A stretch of 64,000 nucleotides of DNA. It comes from Candidatus Polarisedimenticolaceae bacterium (GTDB taxonomy: Bacteria; Acidobacteriota; Polarisedimenticolia; Polarisedimenticolales; DASRJG01). Under the pieces are notes generated by a model. It was not told the DNA's origin. It made no database searches and saw only the letters and a list, made by a program, of their open reading frames with translations. A program made the position numbers and the translations under genes. Position 1 is the stretch's first letter, and every line of letters begins with the position of its first letter. The stretch is from assembly GCA_036275915.1 (NCBI GenBank), contig DASUCV010000018.1:124001-188000 (forward strand). Direction: 5' to 3'. Below are positions 18,400-26,407 of this stretch, in pieces.

Positions 18400-19458
18400 G
18401 TGCGTCCCTATCACGTCGGAATCGCCGGAGCGACCGGGCTCGTCGGGCAACATCTCATCGGCCGCCTCGCCGATCACCCCTGGTTCCGGATCGAGGCGCT
18501 CGGAGCCTCGGAGCGCTCGGCGGGGCGTCCTTACGCCGAGGCGGTCCGCTGGGTCCAGAGCCGCCCGATCCCCGAGGCGCTCTCGTCGCGTCCGGTCGGC
18601 CGCTGCGAGCCCGAGGCGTTCGCCGGCTGCGATTTCGTCCTCTCGGCGCTCGACGCGCCGGTCGCCCGGACGCTCGAGCCGGCGCTCGCCGACGCCGGGA
18701 TCGCTGTCGTCAGCAACAGCTCGGCGTTCCGCATGGATCCCGCCGTCCCGCTCCTCATCCCCGAGGTCAACGGCCGTCATGTGGCGCGCCTCACCGGGCG
18801 CGAGCGGAGCGGCTTCATCGTCACGAACCCGAATTGCTCCGTGACCGGGCTCGCGCTCGCCCTGGCCCCGCTCCACCGCGCCTTCGGCGTCGTCAAGGTC
18901 GTCGTCGCGACGATGCAGTCGATCTCGGGCGCGGGGATCGAGGGGCCGCGCGCGATCGAGATCATGGACAACGTCGTCCCTTACATCCCGGGCGAAGAGG
19001 AGAAGATCGAGGCCGAGCTCGCGAAGCTCCTCGGCGAGGCCGGTCCCGACCGGTTCGTTCCCGCGCCGATGCGGGTCTCGGCGCACTGCCATCGCGTGCC
19101 GACGCTCGACGGACATCTCGAGGCGGTGTCGGTGGAGCTCGCGCGGCCGGCGACTCCCGACGAAGCGACCTTGGCGATGGAAGCGTTCACCGGCGACATC
19201 GAAGGCGCTGCGCTCCCGTCCGCCCCCGGGCGGCCGGTGCGCGTGCGTCGCGAGCCCGACCGGCCGCAGACGCGGCTCGATCGCGACGACGCGGGCGGCA
19301 TGCGCGCCGTCGTCGGCCGCGTGCGGCCCTGTCCCGTCGCGACGCTCCGGTTCGTCGTGCTCTCGCACAACATGGTGCGCGGCGCGGCCGGCGGCACGCT
19401 TCTGAACGCCGAGTGGCTCGCGTCGCAGGATCTCCTCCCGCGGAGGTCGCGCGGGTGA
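18400..19458 (+). CDS. asd: Aspartate-semialdehyde dehydrogenase
   Basis: 352 aa from a GTG with GGAGG 7 nt upstream. It makes aspartate semialdehyde from aspartyl phosphate with NADPH, feeding lysine, diaminopimelate, threonine and methionine synthesis. It has the Rossmann start HVGIAGATGLVGQHLIGRL, the SNSSAFRMD substrate loop and the catalytic Cys in VTNPNCSVTGLALAL; the active-site His lies in MRVSAHCHRVPTLDGH. It opens a six-gene operon whose genes all overlap by 4 nt (GTGA into lysC). Order asd then lysC is the reverse of reaction order, but both steps are adjacent. Confidence 0.96.
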   Translation: MRPYHVGIAGATGLVGQHLIGRLADHPWFRIEALGASERSAGRPYAEAVRWVQSRPIPEALSSRPVGRCEPEAFAGCDFVLSALDAPVARTLEPALADAGIAVVSNSSAFRMDPAVPLLIPEVNGRHVARLTGRERSGFIVTNPNCSVTGLALALAPLHRAFGVVKVVVATMQSISGAGIEGPRAIEIMDNVVPYIPGEEEKIEAELAKLLGEAGPDRFVPAPMRVSAHCHRVPTLDGHLEAVSVELARPATPDEATLAMEAFTGDIEGAALPSAPGRPVRVRREPDRPQTRLDRDDAGGMRAVVGRVRPCPVATLRFVVLSHNMVRGAAGGTLLNAEWLASQDLLPRRSRG

Positions 19459-20819
19459 TCGTCATGAAGTTCGGCGGCACCTCGGTCGCCGACGCCGAGC
19501 GCATCGCCGCCGCAGCCGAGATCGTCCGGGGACGCCTCTCGCGGCGGCCGATCGTCGTGGTCTCCGCGCTCGCCGGCGTCACCGATCTCCTCGTCCGCGC
19601 GGTCACCGCGGCGCGCGAGGGCCAGCGCGAGGCGCTCGACCCGATCCTCGCCGATCTCACCCGCCGCCATCGCTGGGCGATCGCGGGGAGCGTGGAGGAT
19701 CCGGGGCGCCGGCACGCCCTGAGCCTCGAGATCGACACGCTGTTCGAGGATCTGCGTCAGCTGCTCCGATCGGTGCGCGTGCTCGGCGAGGGGACGCCCA
19801 AGGCCGAAGACGCCCTCCTCGCGTTCGGCGAGATCCTCTCGGCGAGTCTCGTCACGTCAGCCTTTGCCGCGCGGGGTGTTCCCGCGCGCCTCGTCGACGC
19901 GCGCGAGGTCATGATCACCGACGGCCGTCACGGCGCCGCCGAGCCCGACCTGGAGGCGATCGTTCCCCGCGCGAGGGAGAAGCTCGCCGCGCTCGCCGAG
20001 GCCGGCGCGGTCCCGGTGGTCGGCGGGTTCTTCGGCGCGGCGCCGGACGGGCGGACGACGACCCTGGGGCGCGGCGGATCCGACACGACCGCCGCGGTGC
20101 TCGGCGCCGCGCTCGACGCGGAGGAGATCGAGATCTGGACCGACGTCGACGGGGTCATGACGGCGGATCCGCGCCGGGTCGAGGATGCGCGGCCGTGCGC
20201 CTCGGTCTCGTTCGCCGAGGCCGCCGAGCTCGCCTACTACGGCGCAAAGGTGCTCCATCCCGCGTCGATCGCACCCGCGGTCAAGAGGAAGATCCCGGTG
20301 CGCGTGCTCAACGCGCTCCGCCCCGAGGCGCCGGGCACCGTCATCGCCCTCGCCCCCGCCTCGGGCGCGCCCCCGCTCGCCTCGGTCGCGAGCCGTGCGG
20401 GCGTCTCCTCCTGGCGCGTCAGCTCACCGACGATGCGGATCGATCCGGGGTTCCTGCCGCGGGTTCTCGCCGCGGTCGACGACGAGCGTCTCGCCCCCGA
20501 TCTCGTCGTCTCGTCGGAAGTCGCCGTCACGCTCGTCCTCCCGCGCACCGCGGAGCCGTCGGGGCTCTCCGAGCGCCTCGCGCGCTTCGCCACGGTCGAG
20601 CGGCGGGACGCGCGGGGGATCGTCTGCGTCGTCGGCAGCGGCCTCGCGCAGGAGGGGTCGGTGCGCGGCCGCGTGCTCGAGGCGATCGGTGCGCACGACC
20701 CGGAGCTCCTCGCGCTCGGCGGCTCCGCGACGAGCGTCGCCGCGCTCATCCCCGAGGCGCGCCTGGACGCCTGCGTGCGGGATCTCCACCGCCGGTTCTT
20801 CACGGACGCGCGATCGTGA
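19455..20819 (+). CDS. lysC: Aspartate kinase
   Basis: 454 aa from a GTG that overlaps the asd stop; GGAGG lies 8 nt before it, which favours it over the ATG at 19464. It phosphorylates aspartate, the entry step of the aspartate family. Kinase motifs are VMKFGGTSVADAERIAAAAE, VGGFFGAAPDGRTTTLGRGG, SDTTAAVLGAALDAEEIEIW and TDVDGVMTADPRRV. The C-terminal 150 residues are paired ACT domains (ASRAGVSSWRVSSP, GIVCVVGSGLAQEGSVRGRV), so feedback inhibition by lysine or threonine is expected. It is a monofunctional kinase, not fused to homoserine dehydrogenase. Confidence 0.96.
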   Translation: MIVMKFGGTSVADAERIAAAAEIVRGRLSRRPIVVVSALAGVTDLLVRAVTAAREGQREALDPILADLTRRHRWAIAGSVEDPGRRHALSLEIDTLFEDLRQLLRSVRVLGEGTPKAEDALLAFGEILSASLVTSAFAARGVPARLVDAREVMITDGRHGAAEPDLEAIVPRAREKLAALAEAGAVPVVGGFFGAAPDGRTTTLGRGGSDTTAAVLGAALDAEEIEIWTDVDGVMTADPRRVEDARPCASVSFAEAAELAYYGAKVLHPASIAPAVKRKIPVRVLNALRPEAPGTVIALAPASGAPPLASVASRAGVSSWRVSSPTMRIDPGFLPRVLAAVDDERLAPDLVVSSEVAVTLVLPRTAEPSGLSERLARFATVERRDARGIVCVVGSGLAQEGSVRGRVLEAIGAHDPELLALGGSATSVAALIPEARLDACVRDLHRRFFTDARS

Positions 20820-21502
20820 AGTACGCCCTCGTCGGCCACGGGAAGATGGGCCGCGCGATCGACGAGGCGGCCGGCGCGCGCGGCCACCGCCGCGTCGCCG
20901 TCGTCGACCGGGCCGGCTCGCTCTCCCGCGCGCGGCTCGCGGGCGCCGACGTCGCCTTCGAGTTCACCGAGCCCCGGTCGGCCGAAGCGCACGTCGTCGC
21001 GCTCCTCGGTCGCGGCATCTCGGTCGTTTGCGGGACGACCGGCTGGGACGCGAAGAGCGCCGCCATCGAGAGAGCCGCGAAGCGCGGGCGGGCGGCCGCG
21101 ATCGTCGCGCCGAACTTCTCGGTCGGCGTGAACATCTTCTACGCGCTCGTCCGGGAGGCCGCGAAGCGCTCGCTCGCCGCCGGCTACGATCCGTGGATCG
21201 CCGAGTGGCATCACAAGGCCAAGCGCGACGCGCCGAGCGGGACGGCCCGGCGGCTCGCGGCGCTCGTGGGATCGAAGGACCTGCCGGTCGCCGCGGTCCG
21301 GGCGGGCCACGAGCCCGGCCGCCACGCCGTCGGGTTCGACGGCGCGCACGACACGATCGTGCTCACGCACCAAGCGCGCGGCCGCGAAGCGTTCGCCGCC
21401 GGCGCGGTCCTCGCGGCGGAGTGGCTCAAAGGGAAGAAGGGGATCCACGAGTTCGACGAGGTGTTGGCGGATCTCATGAAGGGTCGAGGAGGTAAGAGAT
21501 GA
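20816..21502 (+). CDS. dapB: 4-hydroxy-tetrahydrodipicolinate reductase
   Basis: 228 aa from a GTG overlapping the lysC stop. It is shorter than the 250-270 aa of many DapB. The N-terminal nucleotide fold is ALVGHGKMGRAIDEA; GRGISVVCGTTGWDAK is the family's GTTG motif. The catalytic/substrate motif EWHHKAKRDAPSGTA (His pair, Lys, and substrate-binding DAPSGTA) is intact. It reduces the DapA product to tetrahydrodipicolinate using NAD(P)H. Compactness comes from a short Rossmann part between the first strand and EFTEP. Downstream dapA overlaps by ATGA. Confidence 0.94.
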   Translation: MKYALVGHGKMGRAIDEAAGARGHRRVAVVDRAGSLSRARLAGADVAFEFTEPRSAEAHVVALLGRGISVVCGTTGWDAKSAAIERAAKRGRAAAIVAPNFSVGVNIFYALVREAAKRSLAAGYDPWIAEWHHKAKRDAPSGTARRLAALVGSKDLPVAAVRAGHEPGRHAVGFDGAHDTIVLTHQARGREAFAAGAVLAAEWLKGKKGIHEFDEVLADLMKGRGGKR

Positions 21503-22404
21503 AAAAGAACGAGCTGCGGCTGCACGGGGCGCTCACGGCGCTCGTGACGCCGTTTCGCGAGGACGGCGGGGTCGACGAGAAGGCGCTCGCGTCGCTCGTC
21601 GCATGGCAGATCGAGTCGGGCATCCACGGTCTCGTGCCGTGCGGGACGACGGGGGAGGGCGCCACCCTCGCTCCCGACGAGCATGCGCGGGTCATCGAGC
21701 TGGTCGTGGCCGGCGCCGCCGGCCGCGTGCCGGTCGTCGCCGGCTGCGGGACGAACGACACGCGCACGACGCTCGCGGCGGCCGAGCGCGCGGCGAAGGC
21801 GGGCGCGGACGCGCTTCTCGTCGTCACGCCGTACTACAACAAGCCGAACCGCTCGGGGATGATCGCGCACTTCGCCGCGGTCGCCGACGCGGCCGGCCTG
21901 CCGATCGTCCCCTACAACGTGCCGGGGAGAACCGGGCAGAACCTCGGTGCCGAGCTGATCCTCCGCCTCGCGGAGATCCCCGGCGTCGTCGCGGTCAAGG
22001 AGGCGGCGGGCAACGTGGAGCAGCTCGCCACGATCGTCGAGGGGGCGCGGCCCGGATTCGCGGTCCTCTCCGGGGACGACGCGATCGCCTTCCCGGAAGT
22101 CTGCCTCGGCGCGGCCGGGGTGGTCTCGGTCGTCTCGAACGTCGCTCCGGCGCCGGCCGCCGACATGATGACCGCGGCGCTTCGCGGCGACGTCCCGGCG
22201 GCGCGCGCGCTCCACTACCGCCTGCTCCCTCTGATCCGCGCCCTCTTCCTCGAGACGAATCCCGTCCCCGCCAAGACCGCGCTCGCGATGCTCGGCCGGT
22301 GCCGGGACGTCCTCCGGCCTCCCTTGGGGCCGCCGGAAGGCGGAACGCGCCACGCGATCGAGCAGGCGCTCCGGCACGCGGGACTGCTCGTGGGCGCCGT
22401 GTGA
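21499..22404 (+). CDS. dapA: 4-hydroxy-tetrahydrodipicolinate synthase
   Basis: 301 aa. It condenses pyruvate with aspartate semialdehyde. The TIM-barrel lyase motifs are present: LHGALTALVTPF, GLVPCGTTGEGATLAPDEH (Thr pair), VVTPYYNKPNRSGM (Tyr) and the Schiff-base Lys in VVAVKEAAGNVEQL. The ATG overlaps the dapB stop, and the gene ends inside the start of dapD. GAGGAGGTAAGAG in the end of dapB (21487-21498 region) is a good ribosome binding site. Confidence 0.96.
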   Translation: MKKNELRLHGALTALVTPFREDGGVDEKALASLVAWQIESGIHGLVPCGTTGEGATLAPDEHARVIELVVAGAAGRVPVVAGCGTNDTRTTLAAAERAAKAGADALLVVTPYYNKPNRSGMIAHFAAVADAAGLPIVPYNVPGRTGQNLGAELILRLAEIPGVVAVKEAAGNVEQLATIVEGARPGFAVLSGDDAIAFPEVCLGAAGVVSVVSNVAPAPAADMMTAALRGDVPAARALHYRLLPLIRALFLETNPVPAKTALAMLGRCRDVLRPPLGPPEGGTRHAIEQALRHAGLLVGAV

Positions 22405-23210
22405 CCGAGGCCGCGCTCGAGGCGGAGATCGTCCGCCTCGCCGATCAGGAACCGGTCGACGGGAACGCGGCGCGCGCCTCGATCGAGGCGCTCCTGGACG
22501 CGCTCGAGGCCGGGCGCTTGCGCGCGGCCCTGCCGTGGGTGAAGCGGGGGATCCTCCTCGCCTTCCGCCTGGGAGTCCCACGCGCGTGGGATGTGCCGCC
22601 GTTCCATTTCGCCGACAAGGACACGCTCCCGACGCAGGACCCGGGAAAGACGGGGCGCGGGGTCCGCATCGTTCCGGGCGGATCGACGGTCCGCCGCGGC
22701 GCGTATCTCGGTCCGGGCGTCGTCATGATGCCGCCTTCGTACGTCAACGTCGGCGCCTACGTAGGCGAGCGCACGATGATCGACAGTCACGTCCTCGTCG
22801 GCTCCTGCGCGCAGATCGGCGCGCGCGTCCACCTCTCCGCGGGAGTTCAGGTCGGCGGCGTGCTGGAGCCGGTCGGTGCTCAGCCGGTCGTCGTCGAGGA
22901 CGACGCGTTCGTCGGCGGCGGCTGCGGTCTCTACGAAGGCTCGCGCGTCGGCCGCAGCGCAGTCCTGGCGCCGGGCGTTCTCTTGACGCGCGCGGTCCCG
23001 CTCCACGATCTCGTCCACGGAATCACGATCCGCGCGGGAGCGGACGGCGTCCTCGCGGTGCCCGATCGCGCCGTCGTCGTCCCGGGCTCGCGCGCGGCCG
23101 CCGGTCCTTTCGCGCGGGAGCACGGGATCGCCCTCTACGCGCCGGTCATCGTCAAGTACCGTGACGCCAAGACCGATGCCGCGGCGGCGCTCGAGGAGGC
23201 TTTGAGATGA
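22401..23210 (+). CDS. dapD: Tetrahydrodipicolinate N-succinyltransferase
   Basis: 269 aa from a GTG overlapping the dapA stop. It transfers succinyl from succinyl-CoA to tetrahydrodipicolinate. This shows that the organism uses the succinylase branch of DAP synthesis, not the aminotransferase (DapL) or dehydrogenase branch. It has the helical N-terminal domain (ALEAEIVRLADQE), then DTLPTQDPGKTGRGVRIVPG and left-handed beta-helix hexapeptides (VNVGAYVGERTMIDSHVLVG, AQIGARVHLSAGVQVGGVLE, FVGGGCGLYEGSRVGRSAVL). The next gene supplies the transaminase. Confidence 0.95.
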   Translation: MTEAALEAEIVRLADQEPVDGNAARASIEALLDALEAGRLRAALPWVKRGILLAFRLGVPRAWDVPPFHFADKDTLPTQDPGKTGRGVRIVPGGSTVRRGAYLGPGVVMMPPSYVNVGAYVGERTMIDSHVLVGSCAQIGARVHLSAGVQVGGVLEPVGAQPVVVEDDAFVGGGCGLYEGSRVGRSAVLAPGVLLTRAVPLHDLVHGITIRAGADGVLAVPDRAVVVPGSRAAAGPFAREHGIALYAPVIVKYRDAKTDAAAALEEALR

Positions 23211-24340
23211 CGTGGGGCGCCGCGCGGCGCATGGACGGGATCGAGCGCACGCTCATCCGCCGGATCTTCGACGCGGCACCTCCCGGTTCGATCAATCTCG
23301 GCCTCGGACAGCCCGACCTTCCGACACCGCCGCTGATCGCGCTCGCGGGGATCGGCGGCATCGCCGCGGGAAAGACCGGGTACACGTCGACCGCCGGAGA
23401 CCCGGCGCTCCGCGCCGCGATCGCCAGGCGCTATCCCGGCATCGCCGCGGGCCCGGACTCCGTGGTCGTCACGATCGGCTCCCAGGAGGCGGTCTTCACC
23501 GCGATGATGACGCTCGTCGATCCGGGAGACGAGGTGCTCGTCCCGGACCCCGGCTATCCGGCGTATCCGATCGTCGCCCGCCTCCTAGGCGCGCGTGCGG
23601 TCACGTATCCGCTGCGCCCCGAGCGCGCCTTCCGGATCGATCCCGAAGACGTGCTCGCGCGCGTGACCAAGGCGACGCGGCTCGTCATCCTCTGCTCGCC
23701 GTCGAATCCGACCGGCGCCATGGATCTGCCCGAGGACCTGAGAACACTGGCGCGCGGGCTTCAAGACCGCGGCGTCCCGTGGATCTCGGACGAGATCTAC
23801 GCGGGCTTCGCGTACGACCGCTCCGCGTCCTCGATCGCGACCGAGGCGCCCGAGGGCGGGCTCGTCGTCTCGGGCCTCTCGAAGGACCTCAGCATGACCG
23901 GCTGGCGCATCGGGTGGGTCGTCGGGCCACAGCGCGTCGTCGCGCGGATCATCGCGGCGCACCAGTACGTCGTCACCTGCGCCTCGAGCGTCTCGCAGGC
24001 CGCCGCGACGGTCGCGCTCTCGGAGTCCGCGGCGCCGGACCGAAGCGCCTACCTCGAAATCTTCCGGACGCGGCGGGCGCTCATGGCCGAGGAATTGTCG
24101 CGGATCCCGGGCCTCCGGGTCACCGTTCCCGACGGGGCGTTCTACTTCTTCGTCGACGTCCGTCCGTTCGGCTCGTCGGCGTCCATCGCGGAGCGCCTGC
24201 TCGCGAGGCGGCACGTGATCACGATCCCGGGTGAGGCGTTCGGTCCGGGCGGTACCGGCTTCATCCGGATCTCGTACGCCGCCACCGACGAGCACATCGA
24301 ACGCGGCGTGCGCGCGCTCGGCGAAGAGCTCCGGGCCTAG
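23207..24340 (+). CDS. dapC: Class I/II aminotransferase, likely N-succinyl-diaminopimelate aminotransferase
   Basis: 377 aa, starting with an ATG that overlaps the dapD stop. A fold-type I PLP enzyme: NLGLGQPDLPTPP, TSTAGDPALRAAIARRYPG, GSQEAVFTAMMTLVDPGDEV, CSPSNPTGAM, the Asp-Tyr pair in WISDEIYAGFAY, PLP Lys in SGLSKDLSMTGWRIGW, and the carboxylate Arg in GFIRISYAA. The position right after dapD in a fully overlapped operon makes the DapC role (N-succinyl-2-amino-6-ketopimelate to N-succinyl-LL-DAP) the best reading. General aspartate aminotransferase activity is the alternative. dapE, dapF and lysA are not in the window. Confidence 0.85.
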   Translation: MTWGAARRMDGIERTLIRRIFDAAPPGSINLGLGQPDLPTPPLIALAGIGGIAAGKTGYTSTAGDPALRAAIARRYPGIAAGPDSVVVTIGSQEAVFTAMMTLVDPGDEVLVPDPGYPAYPIVARLLGARAVTYPLRPERAFRIDPEDVLARVTKATRLVILCSPSNPTGAMDLPEDLRTLARGLQDRGVPWISDEIYAGFAYDRSASSIATEAPEGGLVVSGLSKDLSMTGWRIGWVVGPQRVVARIIAAHQYVVTCASSVSQAAATVALSESAAPDRSAYLEIFRTRRALMAEELSRIPGLRVTVPDGAFYFFVDVRPFGSSASIAERLLARRHVITIPGEAFGPGGTGFIRISYAATDEHIERGVRALGEELRA

Positions 24341-25212
24341 AAGTCCTTCGGCGCGGCCGCGGCGTTCGCCGCGTCGCGGGCGGCGATCGCCTGCTCGATC
24401 CTCACGGTGAGGCCGCGCAGCGCCTGCGTCGTCGCCGGGTCGTCGTCACCGTGATCGCGGATGTAATCGTACAGGGCGCCGAGCTCGCGCTCGGTCGCGG
24501 CCGGGACGAGCGCGCGTGCCGCGAGGAGGCGCGTGTCGCGATCGGGAGCCTTGAGCGCGTTCTTGAGCGGGCCGAGCGCGGCGCCGCCGATCTGGGTCAG
24601 CGACGCGGCGGCGATCGGGCGGATCGCCGGCGGTCCTTCCATCATGACCTTCTCGAGGTAGAAGCGCGCGTGCTCGAACCGCATGCGGCCGAGCGCCGTG
24701 ACGACTTGCGATGCCAGGCTCGGGTCTTCGATGGCGGCGTCGATCATCGGCTGCACGGCGAGCGGCGTTTTCACCGGGATCAACGAGTCGATCGCGAGCG
24801 CACGGCCGTCGTGGCTCGGGATCCAGAGAGCGTCGAGGTAGATGGGAATGTACGCGGGCGTGTCCGCGCCCTCGATGTTCGCCGCCGCGCCCTGCGTCGT
24901 CCGGATGATCTCGGCGGAGTACTCGGGCTTTGCGGTGTTGATCGCGTCACGGAGCGCTGCCAGGCTGTGCTCGCCGAAATCCGCCAGCTCGCGGCGTGCG
25001 CGGGCGGCGACGATCTCGTCGCGCGGACCGGACGGCCACGCCAGCTCGCAGAGATTGTGCGCCTGGCTGCCCGCGTCGGTACTTCGGGCGAGCGCCGCGC
25101 CGACGGCCTTGTCCGCCCGCGCCGCGTCCGCCTCGGACGGGACCGGCGCCGGCGCGGCGAAGGTCGCACCGGCGAGGAGAGCCAACAAGGCGATCTGGGG
25201 AAGAGGTTTCAC
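24337..25212 (-). CDS. Secreted HEAT-repeat-like protein
   Basis: 291 aa from the GTG at 25212; GTG 25221 is an alternative 9 nt upstream. Signal peptide MKPLPQIALLALLAGATFAA. The mature part is all-helical, with HEAT-like units (AVQPMIDAAIEDPSLASQVV, RPIAAASLTQIGGAALGPLK, RDTRLLAARALVPAATEREL) that probably form a protein-binding solenoid in the periplasm. It is the last gene of a likely four-gene minus-strand unit (lipoprotein, outer-membrane protein, Mrp, this). The stop lies in a CTAG shared with the dapC end. Confidence 0.75.
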   Translation of the reverse strand: MKPLPQIALLALLAGATFAAPAPVPSEADAARADKAVGAALARSTDAGSQAHNLCELAWPSGPRDEIVAARARRELADFGEHSLAALRDAINTAKPEYSAEIIRTTQGAAANIEGADTPAYIPIYLDALWIPSHDGRALAIDSLIPVKTPLAVQPMIDAAIEDPSLASQVVTALGRMRFEHARFYLEKVMMEGPPAIRPIAAASLTQIGGAALGPLKNALKAPDRDTRLLAARALVPAATERELGALYDYIRDHGDDDPATTQALRGLTVRIEQAIAARDAANAAAAPKDF

Positions 25213-25276
25213 GCCGCCCACGACCCCGGAGTATACCGTCAGCCCCACGCGCGAGCCACGAAGCCGCGGCAGCCTC

Positions 25277-26392
25277 TCATCTTCTCCGCGAGAACCAGCC
25301 GCCGAGCCCGGCGCTGTCCCGGGCCTGCTTCGCCTCGCCCTCGGCGAGCGCGGCCTCGACGCGCTCGGCGACGTCGAGGAACGCCTTGGCGAGAGGGGAG
25401 TCGGGGGAGTCCGCGACGATCGGCTTGCCGCGGTCGCCGCCCTCCCGGATCGCGGCATCGAGCGGAATCTCGCCGAGGAACGGGGCGTTCAATCGGTCGG
25501 CCTCCCGCCGTCCGCCCCCGTGGCCGAAGACGTCCGCGCGCTTGCCGCAGTGCGGGCAGGCGAAGTAGCTCATGTTCTCGACGATCCCCAGGACGGGGAC
25601 GTCGACCTTCCGGAACATCGCGACCCCCTTGATCGCATCGGCCAGCGCGACGTCTTGCGGGGTCGTCACGATGACGGCGCCCGAGAGGCGCACCTTCTGC
25701 GACAGCGTGAGCTGCGCGTCGCCGGTTCCAGGGGGCATGTCGACGACGAGGACGTCGAGCTCGCCCCAGAGGACGTCACGGAGGAGCTGCTCGATCGCTT
25801 TCATGACCATCGGGCCGCGCCAGATGACCGCCGCGTCCTTGTCGACCAGGAAGCCGAGCGACATGAACCGGACGCCGAAGCGGTCGAAGGGAACGATCGC
25901 GCGGCCGGTGGCGTCGAGGTCGGGACGCTCGTCGATCCCCATCATGAGGGGGATCGACGGGCCGTAGATGTCGGCGTCCAGAAGGCCGGTGCGCGCCCCG
26001 CGGCGCGCGAGCCCGGCGGCGAGGTTCACCGCGACCGTGGACTTGCCGACACCGCCCTTCCCCGAGGCCACCGCGATGACGTGCTGGACGCCGGGTAGGA
26101 GTCCTGCGTCGAGGGCGCCGGGAGCGGCGGCCGAAGGGGGTGCCGCGGGACGGGCCTGGGTCCCGATGGCGATGCGGCCGACGCCGGGAATCGCCTCGAC
26201 CGCGGCGCGCGCCTCGCGCTCGATCGTGCCGAGGACGGCGGGATTGCCGGCGCCGATCTCGATCCGGAAGGCGACGTTCGCGCCCTCGACGATCAGGTCG
26301 CGGACGACCCCCGAGGAGACGATGTCGCGCGTGAAGCCGGGATAGCGCACCCGGCCGAGCGCCGCGAGGACGAGATCGCGGTCAAGCGGCAC
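25277..26392 (-). CDS. mrp: Mrp/NBP35-family iron-sulfur carrier ATPase (ApbC)
   Basis: 371 aa from a GTG at 26392. The N-terminal 90 residues are a MIP18/DUF59 domain (DLVLAALGRVRYPGFTRDIV). A Pro/Ala linker follows, then the deviant Walker A P-loop VASGKGGVGKSTVAVNLAAG, LLDADIYGPSIPLMMG, VVDMPPGTGDAQLTLSQ and the Fe-S ligand pair MSYFACPHCGKRADVFG (CxxC). Such proteins bind and deliver iron-sulfur clusters to target enzymes in the cytoplasm. It sits 15 nt behind an outer-membrane protein gene, with no obvious functional link. Confidence 0.95.
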   Translation of the reverse strand: MPLDRDLVLAALGRVRYPGFTRDIVSSGVVRDLIVEGANVAFRIEIGAGNPAVLGTIEREARAAVEAIPGVGRIAIGTQARPAAPPSAAAPGALDAGLLPGVQHVIAVASGKGGVGKSTVAVNLAAGLARRGARTGLLDADIYGPSIPLMMGIDERPDLDATGRAIVPFDRFGVRFMSLGFLVDKDAAVIWRGPMVMKAIEQLLRDVLWGELDVLVVDMPPGTGDAQLTLSQKVRLSGAVIVTTPQDVALADAIKGVAMFRKVDVPVLGIVENMSYFACPHCGKRADVFGHGGGRREADRLNAPFLGEIPLDAAIREGGDRGKPIVADSPDSPLAKAFLDVAERVEAALAEGEAKQARDSAGLGGWFSRRR

Positions 26393-26407
26393 GGAACCAC
26401 TCGCGCG

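Noticed and set aside
25213-25276. Terminator between Mrp and the HEAT-like gene
   Set aside because: No stable hairpin seen; a TATACC-like box suggests at most an internal promoter.
24451-26098. Plus-strand frames opposite the HEAT and Mrp genes
   Set aside because: Shadow frames of well-supported minus-strand genes with family motifs.
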